NCBI GenBank assembly: GCA_034667245.1
Contig: JAXDKI010000175.1
Span: 1-52,141 of the forward strand
DNA: 52,141 bases
Reading direction: 5' to 3'
Source: DATBFX01 sp034667245
GTDB taxonomy: Bacteria; Chloroflexota; Chloroflexia; Thermomicrobiales; UBA6265
Shown in pieces: positions 8,998-16,245 of this stretch (within the stretch, counting starts at the first letter, position 1; each line of letters begins with the position of its first letter). The notes under the pieces were generated by a model that searched no databases, was not told where the DNA came from, and was given only the letters and a program-made list of their open reading frames with translations. The position numbers and the translations under genes are program-made.

Positions 8998-9027
8998 TGG
9001 AGGGGCGAAGCCGGCATCGCCCCTCCA
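8998..9027 (+). terminator. Hairpin between the BKACE and VOC genes
   Basis: TGGAGGGGCGA and TCGCCCCTCCA make a perfect 11-bp stem with an 8-base loop, 18 bases after the BKACE stop. It probably ends or attenuates the upstream transcript; no T-tract follows immediately. Confidence 0.55.
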
Positions 9028-9057
9028 GTGAACGTTTCTATTCTAATGGAGGAGAGA

Positions 9058-9489
9058 TTGGCGTCCACGGTCACGAATCAGGCGAACCAGAAACTGACCA
9101 CGTTCTTGATGTTCGTCGGTGAGCAGCACGGCAAGGCCGAAGAGGCGATGGATTTCTACGTCTCTCTCTTCAAGGACTCGCGCATCACGAAAATCGAGCG
9201 CTATGGAGCCGGCGAGCCAGAGCCGGAAGGGACGGTCAAGCACGCGACGTTCGTCCTCGACGGCCAGCAGTTCATGGCGATAGACAGCGGGCAGGAGCAT
9301 GCGTTCACGTTCACGCCCGCAATCTCGATCTTTGTCGATTGCGAGAGCGAGGCAGAGATTGATGGGCTGTTCGGGCAACTGTCCGACGGCGGGATGGTCT
9401 TGATGCCACTCGACAACTACGGGTTCAGCGCATCGTTCGGGTGGGTTGCCGATCGGTTCGGGGTGTCCTGGCAACTCAATCTCGCCTGA
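9058..9489 (+). CDS. VOC-superfamily PhnB-like (3-demethylubiquinone methyltransferase-fold) protein
   Basis: Small cytosolic protein of about 143 residues with the vicinal-oxygen-chelate fold of the PhnB/YdcE group: KLTTFLMFVG at the start, EEAMDFYVSLFKDSRI, then GTVKHATFVLDGQQFMAID, and a closing YGFSASFGWVADRFGVSWQL. Bacterial members are widespread and mostly unassigned. I favour the TTG at 9058, which has GGAGG 5 bases upstream; an ATG at 9046 adds MEER but has no ribosome site. The gene is flanked by hairpins on both sides and appears monocistronic. Confidence 0.8.
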   Translation: MASTVTNQANQKLTTFLMFVGEQHGKAEEAMDFYVSLFKDSRITKIERYGAGEPEPEGTVKHATFVLDGQQFMAIDSGQEHAFTFTPAISIFVDCESEAEIDGLFGQLSDGGMVLMPLDNYGFSASFGWVADRFGVSWQLNLA

Positions 9490-9555
9490 GCGGGCGACGA
9501 CCGGGCTGGAGGAGCCGGCAGTCTGTTAGCGTTGAGCGTTCCTTTCGCAGCTTTT

Positions 9556-9595
9556 CGGTGCGCACCGGTCTCGGCCTGTGAAAGGCCGAGTCTTT
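9556..9595 (+). terminator. Intrinsic terminator of the VOC gene, with an adjacent 12-bp palindrome
   Basis: CTCGGCCT (9570-9577), loop GTGAA and AGGCCGAG (9583-9590) form a perfect stem followed directly by TCTTT, a conventional terminator about 80 bases after the VOC stop. Immediately upstream, CGGTGCGCACCG (9556-9567) is a perfect palindrome that could be an operator or simply add to the structure. Confidence 0.6.
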
Positions 9596-9613
9596 AGGTG
9601 CACCCTAACGAGC

Positions 9614-9629
9614 GCCTCGAAAAAGAGGC
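9614..9629 (-). terminator. Small hairpin in the convergent 3' region
   Basis: On the minus strand GCCTC, a T-rich loop (TTTTTC) and GAGGC form a short stem 46 bases past the stop of the cysteine-rich protein gene, inside a larger GAGCG...CGCTC pairing. It is a weak terminator candidate for that gene. Confidence 0.35.
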
Positions 9630-9674
9630 AGGACGCTCACCTTGCCCAGCCTGCCGGCATCTCCAGCCCGCCCA

Positions 9675-10100
9675 TCACCTCCATTTCAGGACCTTTGCCG
9701 CGCCGCCCGACCAGCGAACATCGAACTCGGCGCGAAACGACGCGTCGCTCGCCTCGCCGAACATCCCGACGAAGTCGGCCAACGGGACAGGTAGACTCTT
9801 GATCGCGCAGCGACAATGGGGATGGGCGCGCCGAGCGTCCGCCGCCTCCCAGTTGGCGAAGAGTTTGTGCGCGGCGTGGCGTCGACACGCGCTACAGGTC
9901 GCACAACCCGACTTGCCGTCAGCAGACTCAGCCGCCGGATCGAAGATGTACACCGTCCGCACGATTCCTCGCCCCGCTGGGAATGTCAGGGCACGAGCCG
10001 CACGCCCATGTGTCAGCCCGATAGCAGCCGCCACCACCGCCATGGCAAGCCTGCCAAGACCGCGCCGCGTTGTGAGCAAGAGACCCGCCGCGTCAGCCAT
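9675..10100 (-). CDS. Tat-exported cysteine-rich protein of unknown function
   Basis: A 141-residue protein I cannot assign to a named family. Residues 1-38 look like a twin-arginine signal (TTRRGLGRLAMAVVAAAIGL, then AARA). The mature part has two metal- or cluster-binding-looking patches: GCATCSACRRH, with C-x(2)-C-x(2)-C-x(2)-H spacing, and RAHPHCRCAI with H-x(2)-C-x-C spacing after FANWEAADA. Small proteins with a similar CxxCxxC...H...AHPxCxC layout occur in other Chloroflexota and Actinobacteria as far as I recall, without known role. The ATG at 10100 is preceded by GAAGG. A strong promoter lies about 60 bases upstream. Folding before Tat export would fit a bound cofactor; that is inference. 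Confidence 0.65.
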   Translation of the reverse strand: MADAAGLLLTTRRGLGRLAMAVVAAAIGLTHGRAARALTFPAGRGIVRTVYIFDPAAESADGKSGCATCSACRRHAAHKLFANWEAADARRAHPHCRCAIKSLPVPLADFVGMFGEASDASFRAEFDVRWSGGAAKVLKWR

Positions 10101-10160
10101 GCAAAAAGACCTTCAATGGCGACTGCTGCCGGCTTCAACCGAATTATCGACGTGCGCGAC

Positions 10161-10200
10161 ACGCTAGCAGCGCGTGCCATATTTGTCAAGATTTTTGACA
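10161..10200 (-). promoter_or_regulatory. Promoter of the cysteine-rich protein gene, overlapped by a 17-bp palindrome
   Basis: On the minus strand a perfect TTGACA (10189-10184), a 17-base spacer and TAGCGT (10166-10161) form a sigma-70 promoter. The -35 box is one arm of TGTCAA-GATTT-TTGACA (10184-10200), a perfect inverted repeat that could bind a regulator covering the promoter. The gap is divergent with the GNAT gene, so one site could serve both. Confidence 0.55.
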
Positions 10201-10294
10201 CGGGGTTTCCCAGGTCTGTCGCCGAGGATATCCTGCCGGAAACGTCAGGCCTTCGTGCCGGCAACGCCGTCAGTGACCGAAGAGGAACTCGCTC

Positions 10295-10711
10295 ATGCAG
10301 TGGCACCGTGACCGCTACACCCTCGACGACGACCGCTCCCGAGTCGACATGCCTCGCGTGATCGGCTGGATCCAGAACAGCTATTGGGCGCAGGGCCGAC
10401 CGGAGCCGACGATCCGTCGCTCCTGGGACAACGCCGCGGTCGTCATCGGTCTCTACGCGGGCGACGAACAAGTCGGCTGCGCCCGCGTCATAACCGACCT
10501 CGCCACCGCCGCCTACCTCGCCGACGTCTTCATTCTCCAGGAGCACCGCGGACACGGACTCGGACTCTGGCTCGTCGAAACCCTCGTCGCCCACCCCGAC
10601 CTCGCCGGTCTCCGCTGGCTCCTCCACACCCGCGACGCCCACGATCTCTACGCCAGGGTCGGCTTCCAGCCGGCCGGGGAGCGGGTCATGGAACGTCCGC
10701 GTCCTCAGTGA
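10295..10711 (+). CDS. GNAT-family N-acetyltransferase
   Basis: Cytosolic acetyl-CoA-dependent acyltransferase, 138 residues, typical for a single GNAT domain. After an N-terminal strand-helix region (IGWIQNSYWAQGRPEPTIRR) the acetyl-CoA-binding motif A is clear: LADVFILQEHRGHGLGLWLV (about residues 75-94), with the pyrophosphate loop Q-E-H-R-G-H-G. The end, HDLYARVGFQPAGE, is the usual C-terminal strand with the YxxxGF signature. The ATG has AGAGGAA about 8 bases upstream. The substrate cannot be read from sequence. It is divergent from the cysteine-rich protein gene. Confidence 0.85.
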   Translation: MQWHRDRYTLDDDRSRVDMPRVIGWIQNSYWAQGRPEPTIRRSWDNAAVVIGLYAGDEQVGCARVITDLATAAYLADVFILQEHRGHGLGLWLVETLVAHPDLAGLRWLLHTRDAHDLYARVGFQPAGERVMERPRPQ

Positions 10712-10825
10712 GCCGTCCGGCGTCAGGTCCAGAGCCCGATCTCAGACTGAAAGCGCGATCAAAAACAGGTGGGATAGACGCCCGAGGAGAGTCATGATAT
10801 CCTCCTCACACGGTTTTGATACTTT

Positions 10826-10842
10826 GTTTCATCTGGTGAAAC
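10826..10842. promoter_or_regulatory. Operator-like palindrome upstream of the first Dpp-type operon
   Basis: GTTTCA-TCTGG-TGAAAC is a perfect 6-bp inverted repeat with a 5-base spacer in an AT-rich stretch, 71 bases before the ATG of the binding-protein gene. The position and symmetry suggest a repressor site; no regulator gene is adjacent, so the partner is unknown. Confidence 0.4.
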
Positions 10843-10912
10843 GCGAGCCGAATCTCGGTTGACCTCGACAGCGAGGTAGTAGTCCGTGACCAACGGACGG
10901 AGGAGGAGTTTC

Positions 10913-12604
10913 ATGCGCGACGACATGCTCATTACCCGACGGCGGCTGCTCGCCACGGGCTCAGCGGCGGTGGGGAGCGCGGTGCTCGCCACCCACGGGG
11001 GATTGCCGATCGTTGCCGCCGCTCAGGATAGTACGCCCGCTGCCGCTACGGGCCCGCTCGGCGGCGAGATCAAAATGGCGTACCAGCCGCCGGCGACCTT
11101 GAATCCGCTCTTCTCGACGGCGGGCGCCGACCAGGGTGTCGAACGGCAAATCTACGGCGCCCTCGTCATGATGACGCATGCGCCGGACCCTCAATTCGAT
11201 CTCGCCGAGTCGGTCGACATCTCCGAGGATGCGAAGGTGTTCACCTTTCATCTCCGGGAAGGTCTGGTCTTCTCCGACGGCGTCCCTCTCACCTCGAAGG
11301 ACGTGCTGTTCACCTTCCACCGCGCGATCGACCCCCGCACCGGCAGCGTCTGGCGCGGTCGTTTGCTCTCGATTGACGGCGCCGAGGAGTACGACGGAGA
11401 ATCGGTGACCACCGTCCGCGGCCTGGAAGCGCCCGACGACCGCACCGTCAAAATGACCCTCAAGAACCCGGACGCCACCTGGCTCGTGACCCTCGGTGAC
11501 TTCGCGGGATTCTGCATCCTGCCGGAGCACGCCTTCGGCGATATTCCGCCCGATCAGTTGCAAGAGGCGCCGTTCACGTTCAATCCCACGCCGTCGGCGG
11601 GCGCTTTTGTCTTCGAGGAGTGGCTGCCCGATCAGTATCTCGCGATCAAGCGAAACGACAATTACAACCCACCCAAGGCGAAGTTGGACAGACTTTACCT
11701 GACCATCCTGCCACAGTCGGTAACCGCCCTCTCGCAATTGCAGAACGGCGAGATCGACATCATGGCCGTCGATGTGACGGACATGGAGGTTGTCCAACAG
11801 AATCCCAATCTCACGATTTCAGCCTCCCCCTCGCTGATGCTCCAGTGGTTGATCCCCAACTCGACGCGACCCGCCTTCAGCGACAAGCGGGTGCGGCAGG
11901 CGATGCTCTACGCGCTCGACCGCGAGGCGATGGTCCGGGAAATCCTGAAGGGGCAGGCGACGATCATCAACTCGCCATTCTTCGGCTGGGAGTGGGAGGA
12001 AGGCGAACCGGCAGGTTTGAATCCCTATGCCTACGATCCCGACAAGGCGAAGCAGCTCCTCGCGGAGGCGAATTGGGACAGCGGCGCCAACCAGATCACG
12101 ATGCACTACATCCCCGGCAACCAGCTGAACGAGACCCTCATCAACATCATTCAGCAGCAGTACAAGGATGTGGGCATCAACTTTGAGCTCATGGCCGTCG
12201 ATGTCCCCGACTACACCAACCGTCTCATCAGCGGCGCGACCGGGGGTAACACCGGCGACTTCGATCTCATCCTCGGCAGCGGCGGCGTGATGGGTCAGGA
12301 CCCGAATGTCATGACCCGGTACATCGACTCGAAGTCGGCCACTCCGGCCGGGTTCAACTACACCCACTTCGCCAATCCGCGCGTCGACGAACTCCTGGTC
12401 CAGGGCCGCGGAACCACCGATGTGGCCGAACGGAAACGGATCTACACCGAGGTCGCGCAGATCATCAACGAGGACGCCACGTGGATCTTCCTGTGGCGGT
12501 TGAACTCGGTCTACGGCGTCAACAAGCGGGTGCAGGGATTCGTCGCGCCAGGACACCCAGGCCGGGTGATCTCGAGCGCTCACGAGTGGTCGGTCGTCGA
12601 GTAG
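10913..12604 (+). CDS. ABC transporter substrate-binding protein, family 5 (peptide/nickel/oligosaccharide type)
   Basis: Extracytoplasmic receptor of a Dpp/Opp-type importer, 563 residues. A Tat signal (TRRRLLATGSAAVGSAVLA) leads into GGEIKMAYQPPATLNPLFST, then the SBP family-5 signature FTFHLREGLVFSDGVPLTSKDVLFTF at about residues 106-131 and DKRVRQAMLYALDREAMV at about 324-341. I start at ATG 10913 because GGAGGAGGAG is 4-5 bases upstream; a GTG at 10886 has no such site. The next gene is a sugar-acid dehydratase-like enzyme and then two permeases, which suggests the cargo is a carbohydrate or sugar acid rather than a peptide. A strong hairpin follows the stop. Confidence 0.9.
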   Translation: MRDDMLITRRRLLATGSAAVGSAVLATHGGLPIVAAAQDSTPAAATGPLGGEIKMAYQPPATLNPLFSTAGADQGVERQIYGALVMMTHAPDPQFDLAESVDISEDAKVFTFHLREGLVFSDGVPLTSKDVLFTFHRAIDPRTGSVWRGRLLSIDGAEEYDGESVTTVRGLEAPDDRTVKMTLKNPDATWLVTLGDFAGFCILPEHAFGDIPPDQLQEAPFTFNPTPSAGAFVFEEWLPDQYLAIKRNDNYNPPKAKLDRLYLTILPQSVTALSQLQNGEIDIMAVDVTDMEVVQQNPNLTISASPSLMLQWLIPNSTRPAFSDKRVRQAMLYALDREAMVREILKGQATIINSPFFGWEWEEGEPAGLNPYAYDPDKAKQLLAEANWDSGANQITMHYIPGNQLNETLINIIQQQYKDVGINFELMAVDVPDYTNRLISGATGGNTGDFDLILGSGGVMGQDPNVMTRYIDSKSATPAGFNYTHFANPRVDELLVQGRGTTDVAERKRIYTEVAQIINEDATWIFLWRLNSVYGVNKRVQGFVAPGHPGRVISSAHEWSVVE

Positions 12605-12630
12605 CCGGAACCGTTTCGACAGAGGGAGCG

Positions 12631-12661
12631 ACGGGCTTGGCTCAACCGGAGCCGAGCCCGT
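12631..12661 (+). terminator. Strong intercistronic hairpin after the first binding-protein gene
   Basis: ACGGGCTTGGCTC and GAGCCGAGCCCGT pair over 13 bp (one T-G wobble) with loop AACCG, 26 bases after the stop. Such a hairpin between a binding protein and the rest of an uptake operon typically protects the upstream mRNA or attenuates read-through, keeping the receptor in excess. Confidence 0.6.
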
Positions 12662-12744
12662 CTATCACGACCGGGCGGGCTCGCCCCGATTCCGGCCGTG
12701 GTGATGTCGTGTCCGCCGCGGCGCGGGCATAGAGGGACCAAGCG

Positions 12745-13863
12745 ATGAAGATCACCCAAATCACGTCGTATGGCTGCAAAGCAAACCAGTCCAACTATGT
12801 CTTCGTCCGCATCGACACCGATGAGGGAATCAGCGGTGTCGGCGAAGCGACGTTGGAGAGCAAAGAACTCTCCGTCCTCGGCGCGATTGAGGAATGCAAG
12901 CGCCTCCTGATCGGGAAGAACCCGCTCGACATCGAGCTCAACTGGGTCACGATGAATCGGTATGCCCCGTGGAAGGGCGCCGCACTCTTCTCCGCCATGA
13001 GCGGACTCGAACACGCGATGTGGGACATCGCCGGGAAGGCCGCCAATCTCCCCGTCTATCGGCTCCTCGGGGGGCCTGTCCGAGACAGCATCCCCGCGTA
13101 TACCTGGCCGTCGCCATACACAAATCCGCAGGAGTTGGCGGAGGCCGCACTCTATGCGCGCGAGACCTACGGGTACAACAATTTCAAGATCGACCCGTTT
13201 ACCAGTTACTTCACCGTTAGTGCAGAAGAGATTACGTACCTTGAGCAGTGCATGGCGGCCATGCGCGATGCACTCGGCCCCTCGGCCGGTATCGCGGTCG
13301 ACGGCCACTGGCGATTCAATCCCCCGGCCGCGGTCCGGATTGCCAAGGCGATCGAGCCGTTCAATCCGCTCTTCTTTGAGGAACCCTGTCTCTCCGACAA
13401 CGACGAAGCGTTGGCCACGGTACGCAGGATGACCACTGTTCCGCTGGCGACGGGGGAACGGGGCTATACGCGCTGGGCCTTCTGGAACATGCTGAAGCAC
13501 GGGCTCGTCGACATCATCCAACCCGATCTCTGTCACGCGGGCGGCATTCTGGAAACGCGGAAGATCGCTGCGATGGCGGAAACGACCGGCGTCATGGTTG
13601 CGCCACACAACCCCAATGGCCCCGTGTCGTTGGCCGCAACCGTCCACTTCGCCGCCTGCACACCCAACTTCCTCATCACCGAGTCGGTCCATACGCGCAA
13701 CGACGTGGCGCATCAAGTTGTCAAGGAACCGCTGCAAGTCGTGAACGGAGCGATTCCGCTCCCGACTGCGCCGGGGTTGGGAGTCGAGCTCGATTACGAT
13801 GCGATTGCGAAGATCCCGATGGAGCCGCGTGAGCTCATGACGGGGAGCAAGGTGGTAATCTAG
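12745..13863 (+). CDS. Enolase-superfamily sugar-acid dehydratase (D-galactonate dehydratase-like, MR/MLE family)
   Basis: Cytosolic Mg2+ enzyme of 372 residues that abstracts the alpha proton of a sugar acid and eliminates water. Metal ligands D186, E212 and E238 are in VDGHWRF, FFEEP and ATGERGY. H188 directly after the first ligand, D261 in QPDLCHAGG and H288 in VAPHNPNGPV match the acid-sugar dehydratase pattern of DgoD-type enzymes (D-x-H, and a histidine on strand seven). K148/D150 in NFKID replaces a K-x-K motif, so the residue set favours dehydratase over racemase. Lying between an ABC binding protein and its permeases, it probably acts on the imported compound. The exact sugar acid is undetermined. 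Confidence 0.85.
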   Translation: MKITQITSYGCKANQSNYVFVRIDTDEGISGVGEATLESKELSVLGAIEECKRLLIGKNPLDIELNWVTMNRYAPWKGAALFSAMSGLEHAMWDIAGKAANLPVYRLLGGPVRDSIPAYTWPSPYTNPQELAEAALYARETYGYNNFKIDPFTSYFTVSAEEITYLEQCMAAMRDALGPSAGIAVDGHWRFNPPAAVRIAKAIEPFNPLFFEEPCLSDNDEALATVRRMTTVPLATGERGYTRWAFWNMLKHGLVDIIQPDLCHAGGILETRKIAAMAETTGVMVAPHNPNGPVSLAATVHFAACTPNFLITESVHTRNDVAHQVVKEPLQVVNGAIPLPTAPGLGVELDYDAIAKIPMEPRELMTGSKVVI

Positions 13864-13954
13864 CTCCGCGGGAGTTCGTCCTCAATTGTTCCTGATCCAA
13901 GAGGAACGAGTGGCGCGGCGCGAAGCACCCAACCACGGTTTTATCCTGACATGC

Positions 13955-14018
13955 GAGTGAGACTCCAGCGTCTTTCATCCCCTTCTCCAAATGTACGCGT
14001 GGATTCTGGAGTCCACTC
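13955..14018 (+). other. Imperfect inverted repeat in the gap between dehydratase and permease genes
   Basis: GAGTGAGACTCCAG (13955-13968) pairs with CTGGAGTCCACTC (14006-14018) apart from one bulged base, across a 37-base loop. It sits in a 243-bp gap within an otherwise same-direction gene set and may be an mRNA processing or attenuation structure. I see no gene in this gap. Confidence 0.4.
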
Positions 14019-14106
14019 TGTTGTAGCGATTCGATGAAGAACAGCGAGTAGCGAACGCCTCAGTCATCGTCGCCTAACTCGTTGCTCACGCAAACGGAGT
14101 TCGTCC

Positions 14107-15069
14107 GTGGGACGGTATCTTCTTCGGCGTCTCGCCATCAGCATCCCGGTGCTGATTGGGATCACCATCGTGACGTTCACCATGGTCAGTTTGGCCCCCG
14201 GCGATCCGGTGAGTGCGCTCATCAGTCCGGAGGCCGCCGGCGCCCTCGGGCCGGAGTGGGTCGAGCAGCAACGGGAAAAGCTGGGCCTCAACAAACCCGT
14301 ACCGGTCCGCTATCTCCTGTGGGGACGAGAACTGATCCAGGGCAATTTTGGCTTCTCGACGCAGGACCGCCAGCCGGTAGCTGACAAGATCGTCGCCCGA
14401 ATCGGGCCGACGCTTCGGCTGATGGGCGCCGTGCAGCTGATCAGCATCCTCATCGCCGTCCCCGTCGGCGTTATCTCCGCCCTTCGCCAGTATTCGATTC
14501 TCGACTATCTCGTGAGCGTCCTCGGATTCACCGCGATCTCCATCCCGTCCTTCTTTCTCGCGCTGGCGGGGATCTTCATCTTTGGGTTGCAACTGGAATG
14601 GCTGCCGACGTCCGGAATGAGGACCGTCGGGGAGGACGCATCATTCGTCGATTCGGTGCGGCATCTCATCCTCCCCGCGTTCGTGCTCGGCTTAACAAAT
14701 GCGGCTCCGCTGATTCGTTACGTCCGTTCCAGCATGCTCGAGGTGATCCATCAGCCTTACGTCAATGTGGCACGTTCCAAAGGCCTGTCTGAGCGCGCCG
14801 TCGTCTACGGCCACGCCGCGCGAAACGCGCTGATTCCGTTGATCACCGTGATTACGCTCGGACTGCCGGGGTTGATCGGGGGAACGGTGATCATCGAGAC
14901 GATCTTTGCCTGGCCGGGAATGGGGCAAGTCGCGATCGCCGCCGTACGGGCCCGCGATTACCCCATGATCATGGCGCTCAATCTGATGACGGCCTCGTTG
15001 ATACTCTCCTGCAACCTCCTGGCGGACGTGCTCTACGCGACCGTGGACCCACGCATCAAGTACTCGTGA
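14107..15069 (+). CDS. ABC transporter permease, DppB/OppB type
   Basis: Inner-membrane subunit of a Dpp/Opp importer, 320 residues with about six transmembrane segments. It begins with the family's GRYLLRRLAISIPVLIGITI first segment and LAPGDP motif (about residues 30-36), has an EAA-loop with ARSKGLSERAVVYGHAARNA (about 222-241) for docking the ATPase, and ends PRIKYS. The GTG start has ACGGAG about 8 bases upstream. It works with the following DppC-type permease and presumably the binding protein encoded upstream. No ATPase gene is present here, so the energising subunits must come from elsewhere. Confidence 0.92.
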   Translation: MGRYLLRRLAISIPVLIGITIVTFTMVSLAPGDPVSALISPEAAGALGPEWVEQQREKLGLNKPVPVRYLLWGRELIQGNFGFSTQDRQPVADKIVARIGPTLRLMGAVQLISILIAVPVGVISALRQYSILDYLVSVLGFTAISIPSFFLALAGIFIFGLQLEWLPTSGMRTVGEDASFVDSVRHLILPAFVLGLTNAAPLIRYVRSSMLEVIHQPYVNVARSKGLSERAVVYGHAARNALIPLITVITLGLPGLIGGTVIIETIFAWPGMGQVAIAAVRARDYPMIMALNLMTASLILSCNLLADVLYATVDPRIKYS

Positions 15070-15124
15070 TCCACCTGCGGCGTGCGACGACCAGCAACGG
15101 AGTGAGCGGTGACAAGGGGATTCG

Positions 15125-16045
15125 ATGAGCAGCGCGGTTGAAGCGACTCAGGGAAAGACCACCACAGCTGGGAACGACGTTCTTCCCAATGCCACGCGCA
15201 AGAGCAGCTCGGGCGCATGGAGGCGGTTTCGGCATCATCACTTAGCAATGGTCGGGGTGGTGATCCTGACGCTCCTAACCGTGACAGCGGTTGCCGCCCC
15301 GCTCATCGCACAGAACGACCCGTATCGAACGAACATCAGTCAGTATCGTAAGGGACCATCGGAGGGGCGCATCCTCGGATCGGATGGATCCGGCCGCGAT
15401 GTCCTGAGCCGCTTGCTCCATGCCGGGCGCATCTCACTCTCCGTGGGCCTGGTCGCGGTCAGCATCTATACCCTGATCGGGATCATCCTCGGCGCGTTCG
15501 CGGGCTACTATGGCGGGCGTGTCGATTCAATCATCATGCGCATGGCGGACGTCGTCCTCGCCTTTCCCTCGCTCATCATCATCATCACGATCGTGTCGTT
15601 CCTCGGGCCAAGCGTCTGGAACATCATGATGGTCATCGGGCTGCTCGGCTGGCCCCCGATGGCGCGCATCCTGCGCGGGCAGTTCCTCTCGCTCCGAGAG
15701 CAAGAGTTTGTGGTGGCAAGCCGCGCGATTGGGGCGCCGAACCGAACGATTATTTTCCGTCATATGCTGCCGAACGCACTCGCTCCGATCATCGTGGCTG
15801 CCACGTTCGGCATCGCCAGCGCCATCCTCCTCGAGGCGGGGCTGAGTTTCCTGGGATTGGGAGTCCAGCCACCGACGCCGACGTGGGGGAACATGCTCTC
15901 CGATGCCCAGTCACTGCCGGTGCTCCAGTCGATGCCCTGGCTCTGGCTGCCCCCTGGGGTGATGATCGCGCTCGCCGTTCTTTCCATTAACTTCATCGGC
16001 GACGGGCTCCGCGACGCGTTCGATCCTCATCTGCATCATCGCTGA
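15125..16045 (+). CDS. ABC transporter permease, DppC/OppC type
   Basis: Second membrane subunit, 306 residues. A cytoplasmic N-terminal tail with a basic patch (WRRFRHHHLAMVG) leads into the first membrane segment; the periplasmic stretch has GSDGSGRDVLSRLLHAGRIS, the signature of DppC proteins, and the EAA loop is ASRAIGAPNRTIIFRHMLPN. It ends GDGLRDAFDPHLHHR. The ATG has AAGGGG about 5 bases upstream and lies 55 bases after the DppB-type stop, so the two are cotranscribed. A strong hairpin follows, which closes the unit before the convergent serine hydrolase gene. Confidence 0.92.
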   Translation: MSSAVEATQGKTTTAGNDVLPNATRKSSSGAWRRFRHHHLAMVGVVILTLLTVTAVAAPLIAQNDPYRTNISQYRKGPSEGRILGSDGSGRDVLSRLLHAGRISLSVGLVAVSIYTLIGIILGAFAGYYGGRVDSIIMRMADVVLAFPSLIIIITIVSFLGPSVWNIMMVIGLLGWPPMARILRGQFLSLREQEFVVASRAIGAPNRTIIFRHMLPNALAPIIVAATFGIASAILLEAGLSFLGLGVQPPTPTWGNMLSDAQSLPVLQSMPWLWLPPGVMIALAVLSINFIGDGLRDAFDPHLHHR

Positions 16046-16160
16046 GCAGTCCCTCGTGGTGAGCCAACGAGAGCCAGAACGACAGACGGAGTACAGATCA
16101 CCAGACGCCTAGGACTCGAGTCGATCGATAGTCACCGTGAAAGGGCGACGTGCATCCGAA

Positions 16161-16203
16161 GACGACGGATGTCGGGACGTTCCATCCCTCAACATCCGTC
16201 GTC
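16161..16203. terminator. Bidirectional hairpin between convergent genes
   Basis: GACGACGGATGT (16161-16172) and ACATCCGTCGTC (16192-16203) pair perfectly over 12 bp, and the 19-base loop holds a further GGGA...TCCC pairing. It lies between the stop of the DppC-type gene (plus) and the stop of the serine hydrolase gene (minus), so it can end both transcripts. No T-tract is present on either side. Confidence 0.6.
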
Positions 16204-16245
16204 ACCGACTCGCCTCCGCTTGAGAGCCTTTCGTAACCGGTCAGC

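Noticed and set aside
9490..9674. Structured non-coding RNA or riboswitch
   Set aside because: The hairpins are explained by terminators of two convergent genes; I recognise no riboswitch core, and the region is not a leader of a downstream gene.
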